The position numbers and the translations under genes were made by a program. This document shows, in pieces, positions 13,906 through 30,752 of a DNA stretch of 64,000 nucleotides (position 1 is the stretch's first letter; every line of letters begins with the position of its first letter). This DNA comes from Cacajao melanocephalus (lineage: Eukaryota; Chordata; Mammalia; Primates; Pitheciidae). The stretch covers positions 1 through 64,000 of the forward strand of contig CAUYLG010039286.1 of the NCBI GenBank assembly GCA_963573385.1, given 5' to 3'. The notes beneath the pieces were generated by a model, which saw nothing but the letters and a program-made list of their open reading frames with translations, was not told the origin of the DNA and ran no database searches.

Positions 13906-14714
13906 CCCAGATAGCGATAGAAATTTTAGGGCAGAGAAGAGAAAAATGCTGGGGTAGTATTTCCCAGTCCTACCAGGTGGCTAATGATTCAACCTTATTG
14001 CACGTGTAGTGAACCACAATATGCATTTTCCTCATATATTTAGATTTAATAAAATCATTTTAATGGTCTTAAAGAAATAGCAAGGTAGAGAAACAGGAAA
14101 GGAGAGACAGCTGGTAACAGAGATAAAGGGAACCTGTCTCTTTCTCTCACTGTCTCTTTCTTTAGAGCAGCTTTTCTCCAAAGAGTTCCAAAATTCCAAA
14201 ATGTTACACTATGAAGTTAAAAACCGGAGAAGCAGCCTTAGAAATAGGCATGGGAAAGGAGGAACACAACAGGGAAGGTTCAGGAAGGCAAAGAAGGAAC
14301 AGGCAACAGCGTGCAACTTGGCCAGACCTGGCTGAGTTGGAAAAGTGTTCAAGTCACTGTCACTGTGCCCAGCAATGCAAGCTCACTCTCCTAGTTTATT
14401 TGCATATGAGAGGAAATGTGTCTTTTAAACATTTGACTGTTGCTTTTGCTGGGTAAATGCAAATATTTGTAGACATAAACACATAAACACACTTAAACCC
14501 TGCTGGTATGATAGTTGCATTTTCTAGAATTAATTATTTCCATGTGCATAGTGCTTGGTGCACATGGAATTGTCTGGTGGAGGGAGAGCACAGGAATAGT
14601 ATACCCATCCTTCATTTCCAGAGGGGGGAATGGATGTGGATAACACATATGGTTTGCAAATGTAGAGCTTATGTAAAGTTATAATTTTAAATGTGAAGGA
14701 GTTACTAAGCATTC
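13906..14714. other. Single-copy sequence, nothing recognised
   Basis: An 81-codon open frame at 14211-14456 has no recognisable family and no splice or promoter support. Confidence 0.4.
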
Positions 14715-14727
14715 AAAAACTATTTAG

Positions 14728-15045
<318 letters not shown>

Positions 15046-15053
15046 CTATTTAG

Positions 15054-15622
15054 ACTTTCTTGGCTTTCTTTGCTTCTCCAAAACTCTAAGTTTTCTACAA
15101 ATGGAATTAATGTAGTAGCCTTTGTTGCATTTCCTCACCTATGCGTCAGCTCTTCCACTCAGCAGGCCTCTGGCCCTGGTAAGAAATGCTAATCCTATGG
15201 CAACAGCAACCAAATAAAAGATTAGATGATGTGGGGGAATGAGTATTAGTCATGTCTTGGTATACATCCTGTCAGTGATCCCTTCTGATGAATAGTGTAT
15301 GACCGGAAACAAGGATGTGATAAAACACCTGGACAACCCCACCTCTGTGGAAAAGGCAGGGCAGTTGAGTGATTGCATACCGGGCGCCTTGCCACATGCA
15401 TGCCACACAGGAGGGGCTGTGTTCATTCGTCACAGACCCTGCTGCACACAGCCTCTGCTCCGTGATAAAGTGCAAGTCTAAGAGGGTTTGATATTCAGGT
15501 CTGAATCAATAAGCCAAGAGTATAAAGAGCCCAGAAGGAATGTCTTGTCACAAGCCAAAATATTAGTTAAGAGAGCAAGATGATAATTATGCAAGCAGAG
15601 AATATAACATTGCTTACACTCG
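15054..15622. other. Single-copy sequence, nothing recognised
   Basis: Two overlapping open frames of 60-67 codons on opposite strands at 15272-15481 are unsupported. Confidence 0.4.
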
Positions 15623-15870
<248 letters not shown>

Positions 15871-17994
15871 CATCCTTTACTCATTCTCATTTTCCAGGTT
15901 ATAAATATGATCTAATCAACACTCAATGAGTCTATTTTTCCCTATCTCCAAATATGTTAATGGAGAGTAAATAACTTAATTTTAGAATTCTGGCCAACCC
16001 AGAATTGCAGGTATCCTGGTGGCCTTCACATCTAAGTTCTCACTCAATGAAGAGACACCCTCTCTAATGTCCTAGGGCATGACCCAGATCCAGTTACTCC
16101 CAGAATATCACCAGTATTGTGGGCAAACCATGACCTAACCAGCACGTAAGTCTACTTTCAATCAGTTCTAATTATTAAAAAGGACTTCTGTGATAGGATA
16201 GGGCAGATTTGGGGTATTTCTAAAAGGTTTCATCTCCTTCATCAGGTATCTATATGCATGAAGTGACGTGATTGGAAGGTTTGTTTTGGTCACAAGGAGG
16301 AACAGAGAACAGAGGCTACACAGTTTCCTATCCAGCCCTTCAGCCTGGTTGGAACCACATTGAAAATAAGGATTAAGGGCCAGAAAACGAAGGACTCTGA
16401 GTACAGCCATAGGCATGCTGCCATGGGACCCAGTAACAAACTCTGTCCAAGAGAGAGTCTTTCCCTGAAGTTGTCCTTGGAGCCCAGCTCTGCCCCAACG
16501 CCATTGAGGAAGGGCGGCTTTGGGAGAACCCAATGAGGACACCTTTGCACAGACATTGGGCTTTATTTGGGATTCTATCTGCTGCAGCAAGAATGTAGCT
16601 CCTTCAAGGAGGCAGCTGACTTGGAAAGAGGAGAGAGTAGGAAGTGAAGAATGTAGTTGTCTTGGGAGTACTGATGTAGTCATGCTGGTTTAGTAGCAAA
16701 ATGAACATCTACAAATTCCCAGACATATTTTGGTTGGGAAGGAGAGGGACAGGAGCACTTTCTGCAGGGAACTGTCTGTGTGGAGCAGTTTGAGCAGAAC
16801 GAGCTCCCTGGGTCACTGATGTTAGAGCACATCCAGGCTGGGGAAGCACAGCAGCATTTGGGCTACTTCCTTTTCACCAGAGGCTAATTAAATTATTCCT
16901 CATGTCTCCAGATGATGAGGATCAAATGTGTTACTAACTCCCCAAATAATTTTTCTTCCAAGTCACAAATTGTTTTTGTTAACAGAAATAAATTGTGACT
17001 TCTATTTTTTTTTTCCATAAGACACACTATAATCTGAAGCCAGATAAGCAGAGAGAGGCACTGCAGTAAAGGCAAAACTGTCACTTAAAGGAAGGGCGAC
17101 CATCTCATCCATCATCCAAACCAGGACAAGATTGAGAGGAATATTATTACTTATTATTATCAAGACTGAAAGGAGATGTTATTACTTATTATTCTGGGAC
17201 AAGAGGCAATAATAGGGACTGTTCTGGGCAAATTAGAACATCCAGTTACCCCACCTGAAGATGATGGGTGATTAGTATGACTGAAATCAACTGGCCATAC
17301 TTGTATTTATTCAACAACTTGGAATGCAGCCTGAATAGAGCCGGGTTGTCCTAAAGCCAACCTCTGCCTGCTAGAGCCAGCCTTCCTAGCCAACAAGAAT
17401 AACAAACAAAGAAGAAAAAAATGCAGACTCTTCCAGAATCCTCGAAGAGCAATGTAGATGTTTCTTAGAGGTTTTCTTGAAAGGGATTTAAATGAGTGTA
17501 TTCCACATACAGCCAAACACCCCAAAATTCTCTTCTGCTCCCGCTCCCCAAAGTCTCTGTTGCAACAGCCTCCCCTGTCCTCCCCACCCCAAAGCTTCCT
17601 TTTCCCCACAGTTGTCTATCTCCTCGTTGCCCCCTCAGATCTGTCCTCTTCCCTTCTGCCAGCCTCTCCCTGCCACATAAATATGTGCGATGGGGGGAAG
17701 AGGGAGATTGTGAATATCACTGTGGTAATGAATATGCATGCATTAACTTGTGCCATGTGTTTGTCACATTGTTACAATAAAAATTTAAAGTTCCGTTAGA
17801 GAGCTTGGTGATCCCAGTTTAAGACACAGGGAGTGGGGACTGAAATTCAGATGGAGGTATGAGAAGCAAGAAAGCCGGCAGTTATGAAACACAGTCCTGT
17901 GATGGGTGCTTTACTCACGCAGTGTAAAACGGCACTTCCTGTTGGAGTTTGACTAAGGTGCAAAGATAATAGATTCCATGTTTCCCATGGAAAC
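15871..17994. other. Single-copy sequence of 2.1 kb
   Basis: No interspersed repeat recognised. A short near-duplicate, attattacttattatt, occurs at about 17142 and again at 17179. Overlapping open frames at 16168-16683 and 17458-17799 give low-complexity or unrecognised peptides and lack splice or start context, so I leave them uncalled. Confidence 0.45.
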
Positions 17995-18867
<873 letters not shown>

Positions 18868-19070
18868 AGGGGTTGGCAAACTATGGCTTCTGGGTGGGCT
18901 GCTGTTACTGTCAACGCAGATTTACTGGAATGCAGCCATGCCCGTTCATTGACATACTGTCTATGGCATTACAAGGGCAGAGTTGAGTAGCTGCAACAGA
19001 GACTGTGTGACTTGCAAAGCCTAAAATATTTGCTCTCCGACATTTTACAGAAGACATTTCCTGACCCTCA
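18868..19070 (+). mobile_element. Nonautonomous hAT-Charlie-type element
   Basis: Starts caggggttggcaaactatgg and contains catgcccgttcattgacata, gcagagttgagtagctgca and aaagcctaaaatatttgct, ending cctgaccctc. These are the landmarks of a common mammalian short hAT family with CAGGGGTCGGCAAACT ends. I am not certain of its MER number. Confidence 0.75.
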
Positions 19071-19330
19071 GGGTAGGTTCTCGGAAAACCCCTCAAAAGT
19101 ACTGGGGCAGCTGTGACAGATTTGGACTGTAAATAGTTTTCATACTCACAGTGCATGAAACCATCTTAAAACTTTACCATTCAAGTAGAAACTCCATCTC
19201 CTCCTACTTCTTGCTTTCCCTACATCAACCTGCTAGGGTCAGAAACTTCTGTGGGAAGAGGAGAAATGAGAGAAATGACCAGCCTTCCTTACCCACTGGA
19301 AGATTCCAGACCTCAGAAGACCCCAGTGTG

Positions 19331-19389
19331 GATGAATGGGATGAATGGGAGGAAGGACAGGGTGGATGAATGGGAGGAAGGACAGTGTG
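19331..19389. repeat. Short tandem duplication (about 25-base unit)
   Basis: The word gatgaatgggaggaaggaca occurs twice in tandem, preceded by a partial gatgaatgg unit. It is a small minisatellite seed. Confidence 0.75.
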
Positions 19390-19584
19390 AGATTTTACTC
19401 TAAGTCATATTTGAAACGTTGCTTATTCTATAGGCCTGGCCACTGTTGGAAGCATTTGATTTAAAGTAAATACATTTTTCATTCAGAGATCAGGAAACAA
19501 CTTCCACCACAGGGAAACATACAGGAAAGATGGGGGAGGAAAAATAAACTTTGCTTGAAGATAACATCCCAAGACTCCTGCATG

Positions 19585-19900
19585 TTTTTTGTTTGTTTGT
19601 TTTTGTTTTTGTTTTTGTTTTTAGACCGAGTCTCACTCTGTTGCCAAGGCTGGAGTCCAGTGGTGCAATCTTGGCTCACGGCAAACTCCACCTCCTGGGT
19701 TCAAGGGACTGTCCTGCCTCAGCCTTCCGAGAGGCTGGGATTACAGGTGCACACCACCATGCCTGGCTAATTTTTGTATTTTTAGTAAAGGTGGGATTTT
19801 AGCATGTTGGTCAGGCTGGTCTCAAACTTCTGATCTTGTGATCTGTCTGCCTCAGCCTCCCAAAGTGCTGGGATTACACATGTGAGCCACAGCACCCAGT
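19585..19900 (-). mobile_element. Alu, full length
   Basis: Antisense Alu preceded by GTTTTT repeats (expanded tail) and ending gccacagcacccagtc. Confidence 0.9.
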
Positions 19901-19911
19901 CAAGGATTATC

Positions 19912-20000
19912 TCTTCTGGAGCTCAATTTTCTCATCTGCAATGCGAGGGTTGGACCAGCACTAAATGATTCCTTTCAGCACCGATATTCTATGATTCTGA
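19912..20000 (+). mobile_element. MIR/MIR3 3' fragment
   Basis: caattttctcatctgcaatg, gggttggaccagc and attctatgattctga follow the MIR3 3' end. Confidence 0.6.
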
Positions 20001-20571
20001 AGTTCAGCATCTATCCTTCAGGATGGTTCGTGTCTCTGTGATTCTTGCAATTCTGCATGTCATTACTGCTATAGCCTGTGTGCAGCTTGTTCCAAACACT
20101 GCAGTAATGATCACATAGGGGCCCCCTACTCTCACCTCCAAGGTAGTCCTTCAGTGCTTAGTTAGGAAGCTTCTCTCATTTGCATACAGTACAAACAGCT
20201 GAGACAGGCTTTGAGCGTGAGCTTCTGTTTATTTGGCTGGAAGTAAGGCTGTGTTTACTGTTTGCTAAAGCTGCGGTGTCAGTGGCTAATGTTCCCTTTA
20301 GTGTCCTTGTTTTTGTCTCCCCTGTGGTCTTCTAGTTTGTCTAGAGACTCCTCAAATGGGGTCTGAGGCTCACAATTCTTTCAGCTATATTCCCCTGCTA
20401 TGATATAAGACCTGGTGGTGAGGTGTGGGGGGAGAAGAGGCATTTATACTCCTAGGATTAGGTCTCAGTCCTTTAGTGAGCCTCACTTGGGTATTTTCCT
20501 TCTCCTTGAATGGTCAGACTCTGGTAAAATGTTTCCCTTGAGGGAGGGCCTTCTTAAAAAGAACAGAAGGG
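20001..20571. other. Single-copy sequence, nothing recognised
   Basis: No repeat or coding family seen. Confidence 0.4.
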
Positions 20572-20790
20572 GCCAGGTGCAGCAGTTCACGCCTGTAGTC
20601 CCAGCACTTTGAGAGTCTGAGGTGGATGGATCCCCTGAGTCAGGAGTTCGAAGCCAGCCTGGCCAACATGGCGAAACTGTGTCTCTACTAAAAATACAAA
20701 AATTAGCCGGGTGTGGTGGTGGGAGCCTGTAATCCCAGCTACTCAGGAGGGTGAGGCAGGAGAATATTTTGAAGATGGGAGGCAGAGGAT
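20572..20790 (+). mobile_element. Alu, 3'-truncated
   Basis: Sense Alu from ggccaggtgcagcag through the linker to gatgggaggcagagg, where it stops about 70 bases early. Unrelated sequence then leads into a TTTC array. Confidence 0.85.
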
Positions 20791-20849
20791 CTGTGTATAT
20801 TTCAAATGCTTTATATACTTGCCCTGGCTTCTGGAAGCACAAGGAGACT

Positions 20850-20955
20850 CTTTCTTTCTTTCTTTCTTTTCTTTCTTTTTTTTTTTCTTTCTTTCTTTCT
20901 TTCTTTCTCTTTCCTTCTTTCCTTCTTTGTTTTTCTTTCTTTCTTTTCTCCCTAT
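20850..20955. repeat. (TTTC)n polypyrimidine microsatellite
   Basis: About 100 bases of TTTC repeats with T-rich and TTCC interruptions. Tracts of this sort can form triplex DNA and vary in length. Confidence 0.9.
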
Positions 20956-22189
20956 AGGCACAGAGCATATTGTCCTAAGTGAGCTCCAATTTTTGAAAAA
21001 GAGAGGGAGCAGTATTATCCATCATTTTATGCTTTCTGCACTGTTAAAAGTACCAGAGGCAAGGGATCAGCATCCATTATCTCTGAAAGCTAGGGGAGAA
21101 GGAGAAAGAAGAAACACATTTTAATGTTTCAGTGAATTATCCTGGCACACATTCAACACATCAGTTAAGAAATCAAAACTTGCCCAGAATAATTACTTAA
21201 TTTGATTTAATTCCTAAACAGTCTTTCCCTAATTTCCTAGATTTGAATATTAATTATAGAAGCCATGTGATGAAATGATGGAATGCAGATAAATCTGCAG
21301 AATAATACTCAACAAAACTCGAAGAAAAATCATAAATTTCTTCTGAATAAAGTCATCCAAAGACAAACACATTAGAACATGTGATTCAAGAAAGTAGGGA
21401 AAATATAAATATTTCCTTCAAATTAAGAGAGAGCTGTACACATAGAATTACATTTTTAAAAACAGATGGCACCATTATCTTGATAAAAAGAAGACTCTTG
21501 TAGCTTTAGACAGAAAGTGACTGAAAATTAGAACATTGTGAAGAAACAGTAAGAAAATTCAGAGTAAGGAACAAAGCCTTAAATGCAAGTCAATTACTTT
21601 ATTAAAGAAATTATTGCTATTTTGCTTTAATTGCCATTGAGTGTGGGTCTATAGGAATTGAGAGATGTTTCTTGAATCCAAGACGTAGCACACCTTACAG
21701 AAGATTCTTTTCATTACTTAAAGTGCACATCAAATGATCTTACATTGAGTGTAATTTTAGTTACCTCGTACCTATCACAGTCATCAATGATCAATAACCA
21801 AGTACACTACAAGACTTAGAGATTTATATGTTTTAGTTTACTGACATGTACTTACGTTTTCTTTCATGCCTTTATTTCTGTGTTTTGCACCATTCATTAG
21901 ACAGTATTATAAAATTATTCTATATTCCAGAAATCCACTGAAGCATGCTATTCTAACTTTACATGCCTACTGGAGAACAGTCTCTGAATTCTTCCTACAG
22001 GGTATGAGAAAATCAATCTATCTTAGAATGCTTTCAGGGTATCAGAATAAGACAGAGGAGAGTGAGACAGCCTAGCTGAGGCAGTGAGATGACTCACATG
22101 TTAAGGTAAGGCATTGGGAAGGACTATGAATGTTTCCTTGAGCAAATCAACAAGCTTTGTGCACATAAGTACACACACACACGGAGTCC
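20956..22189. other. AT-rich single-copy sequence
   Basis: Nothing recognised. A short CA run lies at 22172-22182. Confidence 0.4.
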
Positions 22190-22275
22190 AATTTCTAGTA
22201 ATATGGCAGATAAGATATTCAAATAAACTTTTAAAAGTATACCTCACTTAAAAATGCTAAATGTACATTTACATA

Positions 22276-22318
22276 AATATATGTGTATAGATGGATGGAT
22301 AGATAGATAGGTAGATAA
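22276..22318. repeat. (GATA/GATG)n short microsatellite
   Basis: agatggatggatagatagataggtagata, about ten 4-base units with interruptions. Confidence 0.8.
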
Positions 22319-23474
22319 ATGTTACATAACTTAGCTGGTGAACAGTAAGGGAATTCCTTAATGTCCAGAAATGAAAAGAAATATTGAATCCAAGAGGCAG
22401 CATTTGAGCTGTAATTTTCCCTGGCGATATCTGGGTGGCCTGGTAACCTACAGCCTTAGTCAAACAGGCCACACATGGGGACCAAGAGATGGACCCGAGA
22501 GCCTGAACATCGTGAGCGGTTACCTATGAGACTCACTTCATAAAGCTGTACCTCCGTAGGTGACAAGCACAGTTTGAATTAAGATAAAACTCGCCTTGAA
22601 GAGAAAAACAATGATCAGACATGCTTGTGTTGGTTTTGGTTGTGGTGATACTAGAAGTAGGTAGGAGAAAACACTCCTGTGAAAATTTCTAACCCCAAGA
22701 TCATACTAACAAGTCTGCAAGACCAGAACTTCTACTGTCTGTATGTTTGGAAAATGATAAATTTAAACTTCAAATAGTGCTGAACTGGTAGTGCTTATAA
22801 GGTGATGGTGTTCCCAGACCACTGGAAGAAAGTTCACCAGTTAAACCAGACCTCCTGCCCACAAATGAAGAAGGAGCACATAGGTGTAAGCGTGAGACTC
22901 ACTCAGCAGAAACAAGAAATTACAGGTTTAGATAGACAAAAACAATAGATGTTGGAATCCCTAAAAGTATAAAATAAATATGTGTAGTACATTTAAAGGA
23001 AAAAGGCAAATTGAAAGAATGATCAAGTAATAAGAGATTATGAAAATTGACTCGATCAACTTAAAAAAGAACCTAGCGAATATCTAAAGATGAAAAACTG
23101 GACATTGGAGACTCAGTAACTGGATACATCATAATTTATGGAAAAACAGAGCTGGTGAAATTACTCAGACCATAGCACAGACAAATGTGGAAATGGAAAA
23201 TCTGAGCAGTTAAGCTACATGGAGAGAAGAGTAAAATCAGTCAATGTTAAAGCACGTCTAATGCTTCCTAAAGGAGAGAACAGAGAAAAAGGAGAAAATG
23301 TATGCATTTGAAAGAGAATAGTGATTGAGCATTTTCTTGGACTGCTGGAAAATCCATGCCTTAGATTCTGGAAGCCCAAGCAATCCCAAGTAGAGTAAAT
23401 AAAAATAAATTAAACACCAAGACATATAACATAATTGCAGAACATCAAATGTAAAAAAAAAGTAAAAACGTTAA

Positions 23475-23900
<426 letters not shown>

Positions 23901-25232
23901 TAAGAGAATAACAGAAATCAATAAGGAACTATGGTAAGCAAATGAGGGCATATGTCAAAATCTATTAAAAAAATAATTCCATTGACAGCAAGGACAATGA
24001 AGGTCAGAAAGACAATGCAAAACATCTTCCAAGCACTGAAAATATATTCAGCTAGAATTGCATGTAAGAAAACTCTCTTTTAGTAACAAGCGACAAAGAA
24101 AAACACATTTAGAGAAGCAAAAACAGAAGTCATGATCAACAGACTCCCTCCAAAGTAATTTCTTTATAAGAGAAAAAAATAATCTCAGAGAGAGTCTAAG
24201 ATGCATGAACATGAATAAATAAAATTTATATGACTGATGAGGTAATGATAAAAATGTTCAATGTATAAGACCACAAAAATTAAGATACATATAAATTTCT
24301 GTACAAAAATAACACAAATGTCAAGAGGGAAAGAAAATGGGAGAAAGGCCAACCGAGGCTCTTGAGTTTTGGGGAGGAGGGCAAAGCTGCTGATTAACTT
24401 TACATTTTGTTAAATTAAACATGCATGTTATATTTTCTGGGTCATCACTAAAAATGGAAATAATATATCATTTAAAAAATACTAAAGAATGAAACAAAAA
24501 CTTACTCCAAAAGAGAGCAAGAAAGAAGTAAAAGGGATATGATAAACTTGGAAGAAAATTAGAAAATACAAAATAATAATAATCACATAAGTATTAATGA
24601 CTAATATATGCATTTCAAAGATAAAGGTTGTCAGACTAGTTTTTTTTAGAAATCTAGTTATATTCTGTTTAAAAGAAATAAACTTAACACTTTAGAACAC
24701 AGTAAGGTTTAATAGGAAAAGATATATTTACAAAGATAACAGGATAATTATTTTAATAATAGGCAAAATAGACATCAGATATAAAAACATTAATGACAAT
24801 GAAGAAGATTGCTCCATGTTCATAAAAGTTTCAGCTCACCAGGAAGATGTGTCAATTCTAAATTTATATAAATTCAATAAAATAGTCTCAAAATATATAA
24901 AGCAAATTTAATTTGGAAGAATATAGGAAGAATTTTACATACCAATCATGATAGTGGGAGATTCCAATGTATCTCTTTAGCAATTAATAGAACAAGCAGG
25001 CAAGAAAACATAAGCTGGATCTAAAGGTCATTACATATAAAAATTATATTTTGGGCCACACAGCAAATGTCAATGAATATTTGAAAAATCTATTTCATAT
25101 AGACAACCATCTCTGGCCATAGCACAATTAAATTAGACACCAATAGCAAAATGTTCATTCTACACACTCTAAAATCAAAGTTTTAAAAATTAAAAATAAG
25201 CTGAATCATCCATGGGTCAAAAGAAGTTTTAA

Positions 25233-25552
25233 TTTCTTTCTTTCTTTCTTTTCTTTCTTTCTTTTTTATTTTTTAAACATCACTTATCACCCAGGCTGGA
25301 GTGCAGTTGTGTGATCTTGGACCAGTGCAACCTCCACCTTCTGGGTTCAAGCAATTCTGTTGTCTCAGCTTCCCAAGTAGCTGGGATTACAGGCATGTGT
25401 CACCATGCCCGGCTAATTTTGGTATTTTTAGTAGAAACAGGGTTTCACCATGTTGGCCAGGCTGGTCTCGAACTCCTGACCTCAGGTGATCCACCCGCCT
25501 CAGCCTCCCAAATTTCTAGGATTACAGGTGTGAGCCACTGTGCCCGGTCTAG
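25233..25552 (-). mobile_element. Alu, full length, with TTTC tail
   Basis: Antisense Alu beginning in a TTTC-repeat tail at 25233-25264 and ending gccactgtgcccggtc. It interrupts the L1 ORF2 remains. Confidence 0.9.
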
Positions 25553-25690
25553 AGGTTCTAACTTCTTAGAAAATATTTGGAATTACAAAGTAAGGAAAAT
25601 GCTGCACATGAACAGTTGTGTATTGCCATAAAAGCTGTACTTAGCCAAACCAACAATAAAAACACCCATAGCCTTAAATTTTAAAATCTC

Positions 25691-26430
25691 TTTGGGTTTA
25701 AAATGAACCCAAATGATACAGAAGAAAGAAAATATGACATAAATATACCTCTCTTATTACTTTCTGGCTATTACTTAGCATTGTTGTTCCTGTTTCCCTT
25801 CTTATTTTTGTTGGTCTGCCTGTGTTGCTATATATTTTATCTTTATCATATTAATTTAGGAGTTCTATCATTCTATTCCATTCAATTAATAACCTGGCTT
25901 TCTCCTGCTCTCTAAACCAGTCCAAATGACCCTACTGTCCTATTATTTCGATGTCGTCTTTCCCACTGAGCCCCACTGTCTCCTCTATTGATTTCTTCTT
26001 AATTCCTTCATATTTTGCTCACAACCCAATGAAATGAAATCTTTAGAATTCTGTATTTTTCCCTTTTTCTGCCTTCTCTCCTATCCCTCAGCCCTTAACT
26101 AAACTTTGGGATGATTTTACTTCCTCTTGCATTCTTAATTCCATTGTATTGCCAAAATAGTTTAACACATCAGATTTTCACTTACCATCTTTTTATTCTC
26201 AGGGTCCACATTTGTGACTTACATAACACATTGTATCTTTACCCATGAACATTTAATGGCATATTTATAGAACAACACATTGTTCATCTCCCATTCTTTC
26301 CTGCTTACCTTCCCGTATCCAATGCCTCTGATCCCGTTCATTTGGTCCTTGGAAAGCTCCATTTCTCAAGTATTTGCCTTAGGTAGGGTACTCCATGATT
26401 TATTCTCTGGATTAATGCATGTTCTCAAAC
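25691..26430. other. Pyrimidine-rich single-copy sequence
   Basis: T- and C-rich on this strand. No repeat consensus or gene recognised. Confidence 0.4.
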
Positions 26431-26875
26431 ATCTTTGTCTGAGTCTGTTTTGTGTTGCTTTGAGAGAATACCTGAGGCTGGGTCATTTATGAAGTGGCTT
26501 ATTTAGCTGCTAGTTCTACAGACTTGGAAGTTCAAGGGCATGACCCTGGGTCCTAGCGAGGACTTTTGTGCTGTGCACAATATGGTGGAGAAGGTAAAAG
26601 GGGAAGCAGATACATGAGAAGAGGCAAAACCTGAGAGGCATCCTGTCTTTATAACAATCCACTCTTCAGGAATTAATCCATTCCTGTAACTAATCCAGTC
26701 TTGCTACAGCAAGAAGTCACTCACCACCTAAATAATGGCACCAAGCCATTCATGAGGGATCCACCCCCACGATTCAAACTCCTCCCACTAGGCCCCACTT
26801 CCCAACATCACCACTTTGCAAATCAAATTTCAACTTGCATTTTGGTGGGGACAAACCGTATCCAAATCATAGCCC
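26431..26875 (-). mobile_element. MaLR solo LTR (MST/MLT1-like)
   Basis: Antisense landmarks: ctgttttgtgttgctttgag, tacctgaggctgggtcattt, caagccattcatgagggatc, cactaggccccacttccc and aacttgcattttggtgggg. It is nearly complete. Confidence 0.85.
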
Positions 26876-28307
26876 TTTCTTTCAGATAAACAACTGCCTA
26901 GTACAGCATTCTTGAGGCTTTCCTTCAGTTGCAAGACTTTACAGATTCTCTATCTTCTAGTTTTCCGGGTTACAGATAGAAATGTCCAATGACAGTTTTA
27001 TTTTATATTTTTCCTTCAAAAAAAGAAAAATCCTGGAAATTTGTTTTACCAAGATAGGCCCACCTGTGTGTTTTTCTCATCAATTCAGCCAAGAATTCTG
27101 AGCCTTTTTTACTTTGAAGACAGGTCTTTGGCTTAGGAAAACTTTCTCTTACATGGTGTAAAATTATTTCTTCTACTTCATGCATTGTTTCTTCCTCTTT
27201 TACAACGTCTGTTATTCAGATGATAGGTATCCGTCATCCACTTTCCAACTCTCTCACGTTTTTCCTCATGATTTCTACCTCTGTATGAAATGGTAAGGTT
27301 TAAAAAATCTCCAGGAAGTCTTTTTCTCTTATTTGTTGTTCTGTTGTTTCGTTCTTAGGGTTTTTTTTTAACTTTTTATTTAGGAACCTATTTGTGCCGC
27401 CAGCTCTGTGCCACTGGTTGTATTATCTGATGGTTGTGTCTATTTAGCTTCTGAACAAAGTTAGATATACTATTATTTTTCTCTGTTGGCCTATTTGAGC
27501 TCAGGCTTATTTTTTTGTTCTACCCTAAAAATCAGGAAGCTTTCAGGCAAAGGGATCTCCTTCCTGTGAGCCTGGGTAGAAAATGACACACCTGGGGATG
27601 CTTCCGCTAAATGCCTCAGGAGTCTCACATGCATTTAGAGGAAGCATCCTTGCTCCCAGAATTACCTTGGGCTCTCCCAGTGCTAACAGCAGGAAAGACC
27701 TGTCCAAACCTTTATGTCCCTTGAAGAATCCTGGCACACTCAGGTAGGACAGGGTGGACACTCTCTCCCCAGACGTGTGCACAAGGCTTGGCAAGACTTG
27801 CTCTTGTCTCCAGCTCACACAGCTCAACACCACCTCTGTCTGTGAGGGAGGGGAGCTCCTGAGAGCGCAAGGTCCCCGTTTATATCCACTGTGGGTCCTG
27901 ACTCTTGAAAGGCAAATATCTCAGATTTAGGTGTGGAAGGGAAGATCATTTCATTCAAAGGACCATGTTCTGAAAATTCCCTGCCCAGATGTTTCTCTTG
28001 TAAAAATAGAAAATTTAGACTAGTGTTAGATAATACTCAAGAGCTCTTTCAGCTCCCCCAAAAATCCATACATTAGGCAAAATAAGTATTCACAGCTACA
28101 GTAATTTACGAAATTAGGACACGTCACTAAAGGAATATTTTGGGGCAGGTGTTTTTACGAAGAGAAGAGTTTTGGGGCTGTAATGCTGATAGGAAAAATC
28201 AGGAGACAAGAAACTGAGATTGAGACTGGATGACAAATCTCTCCAGGTTTTACATCTTCAAATTCTGATCTTATACAAAATATAAAATGTTTTCTTCCCA
28301 TAACCTA
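26876..28307. other. Single-copy sequence, nothing recognised
   Basis: A 96-codon antisense open frame at 27543-27833 has no recognisable family. A duplicated word, catgcatttagaggaagca against gcttccgctaaatgc, suggests a small inverted repeat near 27600-27650. Confidence 0.4.
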
Positions 28308-28545
28308 GAAAAGAGACAGAGTCTCACTCTGTTGCCCAGGCTGGAGTGCAGTGGCGTGACCTCAGCTCACTGCAACCTCTGTCTTCCAAGTTCAAGTGAT
28401 TCTCCTGCCTCGGCCTCCCCCAGTAGCTGAGACAGGGTTTCACCATGTTGGCCGGGTTGGTCTTGAACTCCTGACCTCAAACAATCCACCTGTCTCGGCC
28501 TCCCGAAGTGCTGGGATTACAGGTGTGAGCCACTGCGCCCAGCCT
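28308..28545 (-). mobile_element. Alu with internal deletion
   Basis: Antisense Alu in which cagtagctga joins directly to gacagggtttcaccatg, so about 60 bases around the linker are deleted. Confidence 0.9.
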
Positions 28546-28660
28546 GGAAGTTGTCAAATTTTAATGTGCACATGAATTGCCTGAAATCACATCGCTGCAG
28601 GTTCTCATTCAACAGGTCTGGAGTCGGGCTGGAGATTCTGTTTCTTCCAGTGAGTATACC
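28546..28660 (+). mobile_element. MER5-like hAT fragment
   Basis: ttaatgtgcacatgaattgc, caacaggtctggagt and ggagattctgtttctt follow the order of MER5-type elements. It lies directly against the Alu. Confidence 0.6.
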
Positions 28661-28720
28661 CACACTGCGGGTCTGTAATCGCATTTCAGTACTGAGTAGT
28701 GAGTATTTGTAATGGTGCAT

Positions 28721-28737
28721 TGCCCTCTGGTGGCCAG
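28721..28737 (-). promoter_or_regulatory. CTCF-like motif (minus orientation)
   Basis: Minus strand reads CTGGCCACCAGAGGGCA, close to the CTCF core CCACNAGRGGGCR. Binding is not shown by sequence alone. Confidence 0.55.
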
Positions 28738-28769
28738 AGCGGGAATGTACAATCATTTTGTTACACACT

Positions 28770-30752
<1,983 letters not shown>

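Noticed and set aside
16168..16683. 171-codon antisense open frame
   Set aside because: No family resemblance, overlaps another frame on the same strand, and has no exon boundaries. Frames of this length arise by chance.
20483..21124. Lys/Glu/Arg-rich and Phe/Ser-rich open frames up to 161 codons
   Set aside because: They come from the TTTC microsatellite and the adjoining truncated Alu.
27600..27650. Small inverted repeat (ctaaatgc with gcatttag) near two glycine-rich frames
   Set aside because: The arms are short (about 10-14 bases) and within chance expectation for this length of DNA.
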